DNA of 64,000 nt from Turbatrix aceti (taxonomy: Eukaryota; Nematoda; Chromadorea; Rhabditida; Panagrolaimidae). The position numbers were made by a program, and so were the translations under genes. Location: assembly GCA_963969345.1 (NCBI GenBank), contig OZ017768.1, positions 1,612,001 to 1,676,000 on the forward strand, read 5' to 3'. Below are positions 13,201 to 23,916 of this stretch, in pieces. The stretch's first letter is position 1. Every line of letters starts with the position of its first letter. The notes beneath the pieces are model-generated. The model saw only the letters and a program-made list of their open reading frames with translations. It was not told where the DNA came from and did no database searches.

Positions 13201-15040
13201 TTATTAACTTGGGGGATTAGCATGCTGCTGTTGCTCGGGGCTGTGAAGGCGGGGGTGACAGTGAGGTATCATGTGTATGTATGTGGTTTTTTGTTAAGGT
13301 ACTTACATATTTGAATATTTGGTACGGTACATATTTTCTGCTTTATTTTTTTTATAGTTAGCTTTTTCTATTACCCAACGTTTTGTTAACCTTTGTTTTG
13401 GACCTTCTGTTCCTTGGCAACAAATCTATAATAAATAGTCATTATAAAAGATGCACCATAAAATGCGGACATTTTTAGGGGTTTCCATTTCTGTAACATC
13501 TTTGCAAATTGTTTGTAGATACATCAATGGTTGATTCATTATCAATCTTCTTGTCATATTTCATTCTTTATATCGTTTTCTGTCAATGACGCAACAATTT
13601 GTTCATCAAATTTTATGTGCATTTGTCGTCTACCATGGAAACATGCAATCGTGTACGGTACATTGTAGTCTCATTTTCTGTCAAACAAAAAGTTTTTTAA
13701 AAGTACAAACAGTTTACGTCGTTGTTTAGCAACCTTATGTGAGTGAATATGACAAAAAATATGTGTGTGATGGTTCGGATTATTGGCGGGATACTGTAAG
13801 TTATTGTTGACGATGAGAAAAGATTTTAGATAGCAACGAGGTTGGAACGAGTTTTTTTTAGAATGCATTTTTGTTTCAATCAATTCTGGGAACGGTTTTC
13901 CCCATTTTTTGTGTGACGAACAAACAGAAGTTATAAAATATACATGATATGAACAATACCAGAGATATGTAAGTATTGTATTTGTGTGCTTGCTTGCAAG
14001 GCAACATTTACGCATCATTGCTTTCTTTTTTTTCAATATTAGAAGTGAATTTTGAATTTCAACTGTTCAGTTTTTATTCATTGTTTAAACGAAAGTTTGG
14101 ACAATGAATAAAAACTATGAACAAAAAACGTTTTCATGTTTCTTTTTTTGCGGGCAGGTGTTTTTTTGTTGAAAAACTGGCATTTTCCATAAATCTGTCG
14201 ATATAGAATTTTTCTTCCGACACTTTTGATAAAGATGCAAAAATTTTTTTAAAATTCGATGGCAGTTGTTTTTTTGTTATTGTACGAACTAAAACATTTT
14301 TGACCGCCGCGTTTGCCACCGAAAACGTCAAACTATTTGTTTTTATAAATCACATGAGTAAAGTTTTTTCGGGCATTGCCATTTTTTGTCTCATGTAACC
14401 CCTCATTTGTCTTATTGTTTGCGTAACAAACACGACCAACTGCAAATAATATAAGATCAACTTTGGTTGTAACCCTAACCCTTGATTTAGATACCCGCCA
14501 ACGTGCAAGCGTGGGAGGAATAAATTCCCATTGTTTCTAACTAACAAGCACAGGTGTGAAGACACAAAAAAAGAATGGAAGTGTTGTTTTTTTTTTATTT
14601 TTTAGATATTTTTATATTAATTCACGTTTTTGTCTGTCGAAACTTGGGCTATTCAAAAAAACAAAAACTACACGTTTATTTTTTTATAATACAGTATACC
14701 TATCCTACTGTATTGCCTAGTTTGAAAAAGTACAAAAATATCCTATCCCATCTTGTCCGCCCAAAACTTGCGTGTTCGCGCCGGCCAAACCTCGGACTTG
14801 CCATTTTTTCTGTTTTTCAGATTCTGACAAAAATAATTTTTTTAGAAAATTTTGCAGCTTTACAGGGTGTGCAGAATTTGGTAAATTACGTATTTTTTCG
14901 TCGCTTTTAAAAATTTTACACAAGATGTTTTAATTTTTCAAAAAAAAATTATTAACAAAATTTTGTGTTTCCGGGTATGTTTCCATGGTGAGATACCAAA
15001 ATCCGCGATGAGAGGATATACAATTTATTTATAGAAAAAT

Positions 15041-15316
15041 TTAATGTACAAAAATGTTTGGTACATTTTTTATCTTTGCTCGCTTTTTTCCCTGTCTCTG
15101 GGCTATAGGAAGGATTTTGGAGGTTATCATCCGGCATTTGCCCGGCAAAAAAATAGCAACTAAAGAGAGGAAGAAAAGCGGATTTAGCGGCAATCCTGAC
15201 AGCATTCGTACGATATTTTTGCCGGCATCTTTGTTGTCGTCATCGTCGGCAAACGACGAAGACCGTGTAGCGTCCGTGTCCTTATTTTTGTCACTACAAT
15301 TTTTTCCCGGTAGCAT
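15041..15316 (-). CDS. Uncertain ORF with acidic stretch
   Basis: An ATG-initiated frame of about 91 codons on -, richer in GC than its surroundings, contains the run SSSFADDDDNKD and a hydrophobic patch LFFLSLVAIF. The + strand is also open here, so chance is plausible. I do not recognise a family and no exon partners were found. Confidence 0.15.
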   Translation of the reverse strand: MLPGKNCSDKNKDTDATRSSSFADDDDNKDAGKNIVRMLSGLPLNPLFFLSLVAIFLPGKCRMITSKILPIAQRQGKKRAKIKNVPNIFVH

Positions 15317-15735
15317 TAAGTACAGGTTTCATGTTAGTTAACAATTGCAATTTTTTGATTGCGTTTGACATTTTTGGACAAAAAGGATTATTGTAGGCTT
15401 TCACTGTCTGGCAGGAATCCTTGGTCTTTTGTACAAAAAATGCGTTTTTTATACTAAATAAATATTTTTTTGCAATTATAATTTTCTTTCATTTTTTCAG
15501 CATTACCGTACACAATAATGTGTAAATTTTATGAAATAGTTGTGTTTAGTGGCACTAAACATAACTTCAGTGTGACAAATCTGACACATTTTGTGCAATC
15601 TTTATACCAAGAGTGTGTGTTTGTCAATTGAACAAAAAACTCATTTTTACACATTTTTTTTCGGTGCGGCCACTTGAGAGAAAAAAAATGTTTAGGACCA
15701 AATAAAAAAATTTTTTTAATTTTTTTTATGTATTT

Positions 15736-16160
15736 TTAACCAAAAATATAAAATTGCCAAAAATATTTTTTTTGTTTTTTTTCTTCCAGGAGGCGTGAAA
15801 TTTCTAACAAATTTCTAACAAAGGTACATAAACTCCGCCCAAAATATACTGACAGGTTAAAAACACGCCGAATTGTAGTTCTTATCCTCACTTTACCTTC
15901 TTGAGGACTTTTAGAGCAAGATTTTTTTTGGTATACCCCAAAAATTTTTCTAAAGTGCGCAAAAAAAATTTGGCTGCAAAAAGTTATGATATTTTTTTCA
16001 TAAATATCGATGAATCGTTTGTTCTTTTTTTCATCTTCCGCCTGGTAACATTTCAATTTATGTTCTCCCCGTAATTGCCCCTTTTCTGTTGTGCTGCAGC
16101 GGCCTAATAAATAATCGTCTGTAATCAAGCCGCCCTCCCCCCTCTTCAGCAGCATCATGC
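15736..16160 (-). CDS. Uncertain ORF of about 140 codons
   Basis: The frame has Met codons near its upstream end (MMLLKRGEGGLITDDY) and a plausible hydrophilic first half, then drifts into Lys/Phe-rich low-complexity sequence. No family is recognised. If real, only the first 50 to 60 codons look like an exon. The AT-rich context makes a chance frame more likely. Confidence 0.15.
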
Positions 16161-17195
16161 TGCATTTCAATTTTTCAATTCACAATTTCTGACGTGTCTT
16201 TTTTTAGGATGCCAACTCACGCCTGAAATCATGTGAAGGTCATTTTTTGTTTGTTGTTTTTTGTTTTTTGGTTAGTTATAATATTCAGTAAGGCAAAAAA
16301 ACGGATTTGAGTTCATTATCTCCTTCTTTCCTTCTTTTATTGACCTCACACATGCTGGGCTGACACGGGTAAGGAGGAGGAATACATCATAAGCTGCCAG
16401 GGGGAGGGGGGCAGGAGGCGATGATATATGACGTTTGTAGGCAAATCTTTCCTTTTTTGTATGCCGTTAATGGCTGGCAAAAGGGAAAATAGTATATCAT
16501 CATCATTTGATTAAAAACAATTTTTTTGTGAAATGACAAGTGGTTTGATTTTGTAGGGGTTCTTATTTACATACATGGATAAAATAAAGGATAAGAAAAA
16601 AATAGGATCATTGGGTCGATAATGTTTTGGAGGAAGGAAAAAGTTTTATAGAAATTACCTTCAGTCATAATCAGTGAACGCAATTTAGTAAAAAATTGAA
16701 GCCGTTTGAATTTTTTGAGCAAAATTAAATTTGCAAAATCATAAAAGTCCTAATTCAGGTTGTTTTTCCTAATTTTTGAGTTCTCGTCAGATTCATCCTT
16801 GAACACAGACACTCCAAACTGTTCGTTGAACTAAAAAAACAGAGATGAAAGTTTACTATTCATCCATTCCCCTTTCTCGCGAGCTATGTATCTTTATATG
16901 TTTTTTATTCCACAGATGCTACGACCAGATAAAAGCATGATGCCTCAGGCTGACTGTTCTGCGAAACTTAGCAGACCTCAGAAAAAAAAATTAATGACGT
17001 GAAGATTAAAGACATTGATTTTAATTTTGTATCTTTTTTTTGCCATTAACGCTTTTTTTACCGTTTTTTTTATTCGTACGTTCCATTTTTTTGTTTTTTT
17101 TTTAAATTATAATTGTTTTTTTAGATTTTTAAATATTTTATGTGAGCATAAAAAATACGACAAATAAATAAAAACCTGCAAAAGTACACAAAGGC

Positions 17196-19180
17196 ATGAC
17201 GCTTCCATCGACTACAGTTTCCCCGTACGAAGTTGTAACGACGAGGTATGGCTTTCACCGGCAGAGATTGGGTCACTCCAATTTCACATCCAGTCTTCTT
17301 CCGACGACGGCTTCGTCAATCGAAGTCGCAACGCCTTCAGAAGCAGAAGAAGGCTGCGTGCCGTCTGAATTCGTAACAGTGAACACAATCATTGATTTTC
17401 AACAGAAAGCCGACACCTTTCTGCTGGTAGCCACAATCATCTCATCCATACTCCAGGTCTACGTCATGACAGCGGCAATCAAGCATGTTAGGAGAAAAAC
17501 TGCTGACAAGTGCATGCACGTTTTTCTCTTTTCCATGACTTTTGCAGATTTCATCCTAACAGGTAAGATTCAAATCAATTTTTTAAACAAAAAAATGTAC
17601 AAATGAAAATTTTTTAGCGATCAACTACCCCCTCGAGCTCGGCCCACGTGCGGGACTGATTCCTGCTGTCTCCAGATTTCTGAACCAAACCATGCATATC
17701 AGTTGCTGGGTGGCACTCATTGTGTCCAGTCTGTCGCTTGTGTTTCTCAATTTAGACAAGCTGTTTTACTTTCGATTTCCTCTGAGGTTGGTTTTTTTAA
17801 GATTAAGGAAATTAAAAAAATTGAAAAAAAAACAATTGGTAAACTTTTTGTAGCGAATACGTTCAAATTATTTTGCACATAAACCAAAAATTAATTAGCA
17901 AAGTTGTTAATAATCGCAAAAATTTTACTTTTGCCAAAAGTATTATAACATTGGCGCTAAAACATTACTTTTATTATTTGAAACAAAAGTTTTAATTCTG
18001 AGTTTTTTTCAACAATTTTATTTTATTTATGTAGTAATTCTATAAATCGACTTGGCATTATCTATTTGGTTGCCTTTTGTTGACACGTGCCTGTCTCCTG
18101 CCATTGACTGCGCCACTGAAGCCCTGACTTTGTAACTTTGAGCTACTTTGAGCGGATGAATGAGTGCGAGTGGTCTCTAAAGGCTTGCCTCTCTGGTTGG
18201 TCTTTGGTGTAAAGGACATCATCCATCGACGCTTGTGCCCGCCGTGGCACGATATCAATGCGTGTGCTGGCCTGTTTTTCATGGAGTCATTGAGTACAGA
18301 AGTGCAATTATGACGACTTACTGACTGTGCAATCGGAACAAAATACAAAACACATTTTTAAGTGCAAAAAAAAACTTTAAAAAAATGTTTTTGGGAAAGT
18401 TAACAATAAAATTTTTAGATATGCGACAATCTTCACCCGCGCACGAGCTATCATGATCATCACGGCATTCTGGATCTTTTCGTTCCTATTCGTCGTCTTC
18501 GCCTGGCTCACGCAATCCTTCCACTGCGTTGACGAGGACTGCCTCACGCTAGCCATCTTCGAAGGCCGCATGCACATCTACGTCCCTTTTACGTTCTGCG
18601 TCGGGGTCCTGCCTACGGTGACGTCACTCGTCGTCGCGGTCTACATCATGAAGGTTGTCTCCTTCCACCGACGTCAACTCGCCGAAGAACAGGCCCTCTA
18701 CCAACCGCATCCACCCGTCGATGGCTCCGGCTCGCATCACCCGCATCATCGAACGAATTCAATGTTCACGACACGTCTGAGGACTTTTTACTTCATCTTC
18801 ATGTCTACGGTTTTTACGGCAGTCACGCTTCTGCCCTACCGTCTGGCTGGCCTTCAGCGATCGCTCAATCCAAGCAAAGCCAGGGATTGCTCGAATATTT
18901 TGACGCTCTGGATCATGATGTACATGATTTACCTGCATTCGGTAAGATTTAAAAAAAAAAATATTTTTTTGATAAAAAAATAAAAAAAATAATTTTTGAA
19001 AATTTGTAACTTTAAAAAATTAAATTTGTATTTTTGAAGATCATCAACCCGTTCCTGACAATCACCGTACTCCCGCAGTACCGTGTCAACTTTCTCAAGA
19101 TCTTTGACTGGTGTTCCAGCACGAAGGAATACCGTAAGACAGCCACAACATCCGGAACGCCAAATGGCGTTGAACTGTAA
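17196..19180 (+). CDS. Class A (rhodopsin-like) orphan GPCR, 4 exons
   Basis: Exons 17196-17562, 17618-17786, 18419-18941 and 19040-19180 join in phase to 399 residues. This is a seven-transmembrane receptor of the plasma membrane. The N terminus is Ser/Thr-rich with an NFTS glycosylation site. TM1 starts near residue 75 (FLLVATIISSILQVYV), TM2 contains FSMTFADF, and TM3 leads into LDKLFYFRFPLRY, the position where amine and peptide receptors carry DRY and a PLRY-like loop. Loop 3 is His-rich. TM6 has LLPY, and TM7 ends INPFLT in place of NPxxY. The C-terminal tail is short. The ligand cannot be read from the sequence. DKL for DRY and the degenerate NPxxY set it apart from standard aminergic receptors. 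All introns are GT-AG. Confidence 0.85.
18060..18350. other. Unexplained GC-richer island in GPCR intron 2
   Basis: Intron 2 is AT-rich except for this block of about 290 bp, whose composition is exon-like. A - strand frame of 96 codons spans it, but no family is recognised, and no acceptor or donor was found that would make it an exon of the + strand receptor. It could be a gene fragment, a nested gene or a transposon remnant. Confidence 0.3.
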
Positions 19181-19640
19181 TTTGCGAGTTGGAGTATCAC
19201 AGTTTCGATACAAAAAACAATAATACTATACATATTTGCACTGAACATGTTTTATTATTTATGCTCCGGTTCATGAAAAAATCATTCCTTTGTTTTTGTT
19301 TTTTTCTTGTCAATGATAATATTTTTTGTTAATAATTTGAGATTTTACAATAACTGCGTTCATAAATGAAGAGATTTTATGGTTGCGAGAGAAACAAAGA
19401 ACATGGCAAAAATGTTTTACAGATATGTAAAAACGGGAACTCATTTTGAGTGACACAAATTTCGATATTTGTGTTGTTTTTTCCTTATAACGATCATTGC
19501 AACGACACAGTAAAAAAGTATTAGACGCACTCCATCAACGACTAATACAATAGCCGTGCGTTTTATCATTCAAGATAAGGCAGCGATTATACGTGCATTA
19601 GAGCCCCAACTTTTTTACAGTGCAATTTTGAAGACTCACA
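19181..19640 (+). promoter_or_regulatory. Upstream region of GTPase gene 1, with acceptor-like site
   Basis: The last 150 bases resemble the region before GTPase gene 2, so the flank was duplicated with the gene. Both copies carry a T-rich tract ending ACAG exactly 20 bases before the ATG (AG at 19619-19620), followed by an identical TGCAATTTTGAAGACTCACA leader. The AG is a splice-acceptor candidate, either for a 5' UTR intron or for spliced-leader addition. Confidence 0.5.
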
Positions 19641-22600
19641 ATGAACGGTCGTTCGCCGAACCGCTCTGGCCATGCTGAAAACCGTCAACATCTGTCTTTG
19701 ATTTACCGGACGGAGGCTGTTTTGTCTGCTCATCCCAACCTACCAGCCGAAGTCGTCAGTCTGATCAACGACTACCGGTCTAATGCCGCTGAGTTCATCG
19801 ATGAGCCTAACTTTGAAGATGGTCGCTCAATTGTCATATCGGGAATACCGCTCCCTCCATCTGATCTGAAGCCTTCTGCCAAGGCAAAACACGACCGCCG
19901 TCAAGTTTGGAAGATCATTGACGAGCTTGAGGCAGATGTTGTCGTGATGAGCAGCTCCAGGCTGCCTAACAGCGATGGTGACCCCCGCCTTTCACTGGTA
20001 GAGGCCAGGCTGTTCTCTTCGGCGCAGCAGCGTCTCATCCTCAGCAAAGCCCACGTGTTTCAAACCGATGAAAAGAAAAAAGACCTTGCGGACATCCGAA
20101 TTATCCCAAAACAACGAAAGAATCAACTTTGCAGCCAACAATACGAACTAGGGACAAAAGATCACGATTTCGATATTCACAAAGAAGAACTTGGTTTGCG
20201 TGGAAGTCCAGGTCAGTTGCCCGTTCCTATCGATTTTTCAAAGATTGATCCTAATGCTCAACCAAAATTAGAAACCCTGCCTGCACTTGCCGGTAATGAT
20301 GTTTTTTCTTGTTTTGTACGGGGGTTCCAAACTTTTGCAAACTAAGGCTCTCTTTTTAGACGTCAAAATAAATATTCCTAATAATTCTACTAAATCTGAT
20401 GATGAGTCGCCTAAGATCTCTGATATCACCAACAAATTACCGAAATCAAAAAATGTTGGACAACTTATTACAAATTTCGAAAACATGTCGTCGCCGAAAC
20501 AACAACTACGTCAAAATAAATATCAATTTCCGACCGAGCAAGACGAAATCAAGGCAAAAGGTCAAGAATGCGTTATCAACAAGGACGAACTTTCTGCACG
20601 TGGAGATGCAGCTCAGGCTCCTGTTCCCACAGATTTCCCAAATGCTGATACAGTATGCACTAATACTCGTCCCCAATCAGAACCTATTCATGCACAGATC
20701 GGTAATGATGATTTTTCAGGCATTGTGTTTGGAAAGTGGTTCTGGGTTTTGTGGAAACTGGGAACTAAACAAATTTTTTTCAATGATCCAATTTTTTTAG
20801 ACTAAACATGAAATTGAAAATTTTGCTGGAAATATATATATGATAATTAATTTTACAAAAGAACAAGTTTGAAAGGGGGATACATAAATAATTGATATCT
20901 TTTTAGACGTTGAAACGAATATCGCAAATGATTCTCCTACTAGATATTATAACGCCAACATAGCCAGAAAAAGGGAAATTATTAAAGAACTTGAAAATAA
21001 ATTGTTTGGTAATTCGTCTGTTAAATCTAACACCGATTCCAACAATGTAATTTCAATTGATAAACCCAATATCAAGAAAGCTTATGGGCTGGGGGGAGCT
21101 TCTTCCAGTGCTCAATATTTCGATGATACCCAACCCTTCATTGATCCTCGTCGTCATGTTCAAATGAGTTCATCGCCCAAAATGAATAGCAAAAAAGAAC
21201 CACTGGAAAATGTATTTACTCGAGGTTTTCTGAAACCTTCAAAAGGGCCACCCGAGCCAAAAACCTACAATATTTTGCTTATCGGAAGCAAGGGTGCCGG
21301 TAAAACTTCTCTGATCAACATCATCGCCTGTCTCGGACTCTGTAAAGATTTTGATGCAAGCAAAATTAATTCTGCGTATTTTGCTACCAAACAACGTCCA
21401 AATGATCCAGCATTTTACATCAAAGATGAACTGAATAATCCCTTCGGCACAGTGGAACCCGAAATTTACCAACTAAATTTTGATGGAAATATTTATAATT
21501 TCATGGACACTCCCGGATTTGTAAATGATGGATCAGATTTCGGAATTCATTGCATGATTCTGAATGCTTTATCAACTTTTAAAGAAATTCATGGAATCTT
21601 GATGGTAGTTGATGAGCGGGAAAAGTTGTCACGCAAAATATTTCAAATTACACAAAATATAAAACTAATCAGCAAAGCAGCTGTAAGAAATCTATTTCTT
21701 ATATTTACTAAAAGTGATGCAGAACTACAAAACAGAGTGGAGATGGAGCATCAGTACTGGCATAACTGGAAACTAAACATTACGTTCTGTACAGTAGATA
21801 AAGTAGGTTTTTTATTTTTATACGTAAACAATAGTGTTCATGGAAAAATTTTAGAATACGTTTTTTATTTGCACTGAAGCATTCCATATGGTATGTGCTT
21901 GAAACATGTTTTTACATTTTTATTTATGATATCATGCTAACATGATATGAGGAAATATGACAACACTTTGAAACAGTATTTAACAAAATTTCAGATTACT
22001 TCAAACATTGAAAATGCATCAAACGTAGAAATTTGGAAACGCACTCGAAAGCAGGTTATTCAATTGTTAGACTGCGTTAAAGAACTCAAACCATATGCGG
22101 TTAATCACTCGGTTGCGTTCCTGAAATTCCGCGTATTGGAAGAAATAAATAACAATTCTGACATTTTCAAAATACATGAAAACTTTTCCAATATTGGAGA
22201 TTCCTTGAAAGTCGACACTTCTGACGACGAAGAAAGTTATTCCCATTTGATTTTGTCGGACTTGGAAACTGCTCTAAAAGAACAACTTGAATGCGCTGGG
22301 TCTTCGGAATTAAGAAAAGCCTTGGACGCCGTTAACGCAGATGCTGATCCAAAGTCACTTATGATGACATTGTTGCTAGCGTTGAAAGAAGAATTCGAAT
22401 TTATTTCTTATTTTTTTAAGATTTTTGAAATCTATCGGAATCAACAGGACATCCGTTTTTACGACGAAAGTTTTATAGAAGACGTCAAAAACATATTCAT
22501 GGATGAAGAAACCAGACAAAGCGTGTCTGAAACGCTTGATGCTATAAGGATTGATTACGAATTAAGCTTGGAAGAAGAATCCGAAAGAAACATTGTTACA

Positions 22601-22819
22601 GATGTACGGGCTAAACAATGCCGACACCTGAATGAGTTCATAGCGGTGTCTTCTGCATTAAAATTGCCTCCAGAAATTTCAGCAGATCTTTTTTTAAGTT
22701 TTTGTGAGCTACTATTCTCCTTAAGGTACTGTGGACCAAAGATTCGGGAATTGTATTCCAATCACTGCGACTATACCAATGGAAAAATTGACCAAGTATT
22801 TATTGCAAAAACAGGATAA
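19641..22819 (+). CDS. Divergent AIG1/GIMAP-like P-loop GTPase, copy 1
   Basis: Exons 19641-20292, 20360-20701, 20907-21802, 21855-21890 and 21995-22819 join in phase to 916 residues. A GTPase domain lies in the middle: G1 is GSKGAGKTS (458-466), G3 is DTPG (532-535), and G4 is TKSD (599-602). Order and spacing suggest the AIG1/septin-like TRAFAC class. The 330-residue N-terminal half (PNLPAEVVSLINDY, then polar sequence) matches nothing I know and contains a duplicated module: the ends of exons 1 and 2 both carry a KDEL/KEEL-like ...PVPxDF segment. The C-terminal 275 residues are helical. Compared with copy 2, about 90 residues with a Cys/His cluster are missing after ECAG. Function is unknown; defence-type roles of GIMAP proteins are analogy only. 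Confidence 0.85.
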
Positions 22820-23139
22820 TGATTTGGACAACCGTAACTCGCGTTTTGTTGCTGATTTTGCTAATCTGACTCACTGATTTCCAATATTTTTGAAGTCGTC
22901 TGATTGTTACAATAAACGTTAATAAATAATAAACAATTTCGTTAATAAAAAAATTCATAATCTCTTGTCCTGGTGGTCGTATGCGTACTGCAGTTCATAA
23001 TTCATAATTCATCTTTATTTTACTTTATTATTCTTACTTGTGCATAATAAGAATTCCCCCCCCCCCCACCCTCTTCATCCTTGTCCTCCAGTCTGTGCTC
23101 AATCACATTGACTGGTCAAATTGAGGATTCCAAATTGGC

Positions 23140-23375
23140 AGGCACCGACTCTGCTACCTTGCCTACGTCGACAAACTTGCGCTCCTTGCACCAGATGCTC
23201 CTCCAGCTCAAGCCAGGCTACAGGACCTGGCCGACGAAGCTCTCTCTGTCGGTCTGGAAATCAACATCGGCAAGACCAAATGGATGAGCAACCGAAAGAC
23301 GACGCGGCGATTCTCCTGAACGGTCTTCCGGTCGAAAGAGTAAAAGAGTTTGTCTACCTTGGACAGCTCGAAAGA
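23140..23375 (+). pseudogene. Decayed non-LTR retrotransposon reverse-transcriptase fragment
   Basis: One frame reads LAYVDKLALLA, then ALSVGLEINIGKTKWMSN. After a frameshift near 23285 another frame reads ILLNGLPVERVKEFVYLGQL. This is the palm region and following segment typical of RTE/CR1-type reverse transcriptases (YADD, then GLxxNxxKTKxM and a VExVxEFxYLG strand). YVDK replaces the catalytic YADD. The frameshift, lost aspartate and missing ends mark it as dead. Confidence 0.75.
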
Positions 23376-23445
23376 GTCAATTTTTTCGCTTTTGACTCAG
23401 AGCCAGAGTTGAGAGTCGATTTTGGTAACCAGTGTTCCGCTCAAA
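23376..23445. repeat. Fragment related to the hAT MITE in MARS1
   Basis: It contains CAGTGTTCCGCTC and nearby GAGTCGATTTTGG-type words that occur at the end of the 30919-31254 element, but in a rearranged order. It looks like a truncated or scrambled copy and has no target duplication. Confidence 0.45.
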
Positions 23446-23916
23446 TGGGTTTGACGTAACAAAACACACATGACATGGATGTTGTTTGGGTAATACATTG
23501 TACTCGCCGATTTTTGGAGCGCAAAGAAAGTTCCATAACATCACTTGAAAATTTGAACAAATCAGAAATCGTATTTTAATACGATTTTTTTTACAATTTT
23601 TTACAAACTATTTAGAATAAAAAACAACGTAAACTTGAGTATTCTGCGTTTTCACCAAAGTAATGGACTTTTTACATTTCATGAACTTCAATGATCGGTG
23701 CCATTTCTCATGAACAACGTCGACGCACGACCCCCTTGTTCTTATGATCTTCATTGCATCAAAGCAGTACAAAAAGTATTAGTTGCACGTCATTGACAAG
23801 CAGAAAATTATACTGCTAGGCTTAATTTCTGCGTTTTAACATTGGAGATAACGCAGCGATTGCATGTGCATTTGAGTCATCTTTCTTTTTTTACAGTGCA
23901 ATTTTGAAGACTCACA

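Larger units (their letters stand above)
8537..17195. other. Gene-poor AT-rich stretch
   Basis: No gene is firmly supported in these 8.7 kb. Noted items are copies of the TTACTTTT repeat (8880-9160 and 10440-10520), a GC-richer patch with two CCCTAA units at 9430-9545, a perfect hairpin at 10270-10299, and two weak - strand frames (15041-15316 and 15736-16160). The 17000-17195 segment should contain the GPCR promoter, but I see no defined motif in it. Confidence 0.45.
22820..23916. other. Intergenic region between the GTPase copies
   Basis: It holds the 3' flank of copy 1 (AATAAA-like signals around 22910-22930), a decayed reverse-transcriptase piece (23140-23375), a hAT-related fragment (23376-23445), and the duplicated upstream flank of copy 2 (from about 23760). 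The flank ends in TTTACAG 20 bases before the ATG at 23917. Confidence 0.55.

Noticed and set aside
13671..14036. 121-codon - frame
   Set aside because: Starts at a non-ATG codon, has basic and aromatic low-complexity composition typical of AT-rich DNA, and no exon partners.
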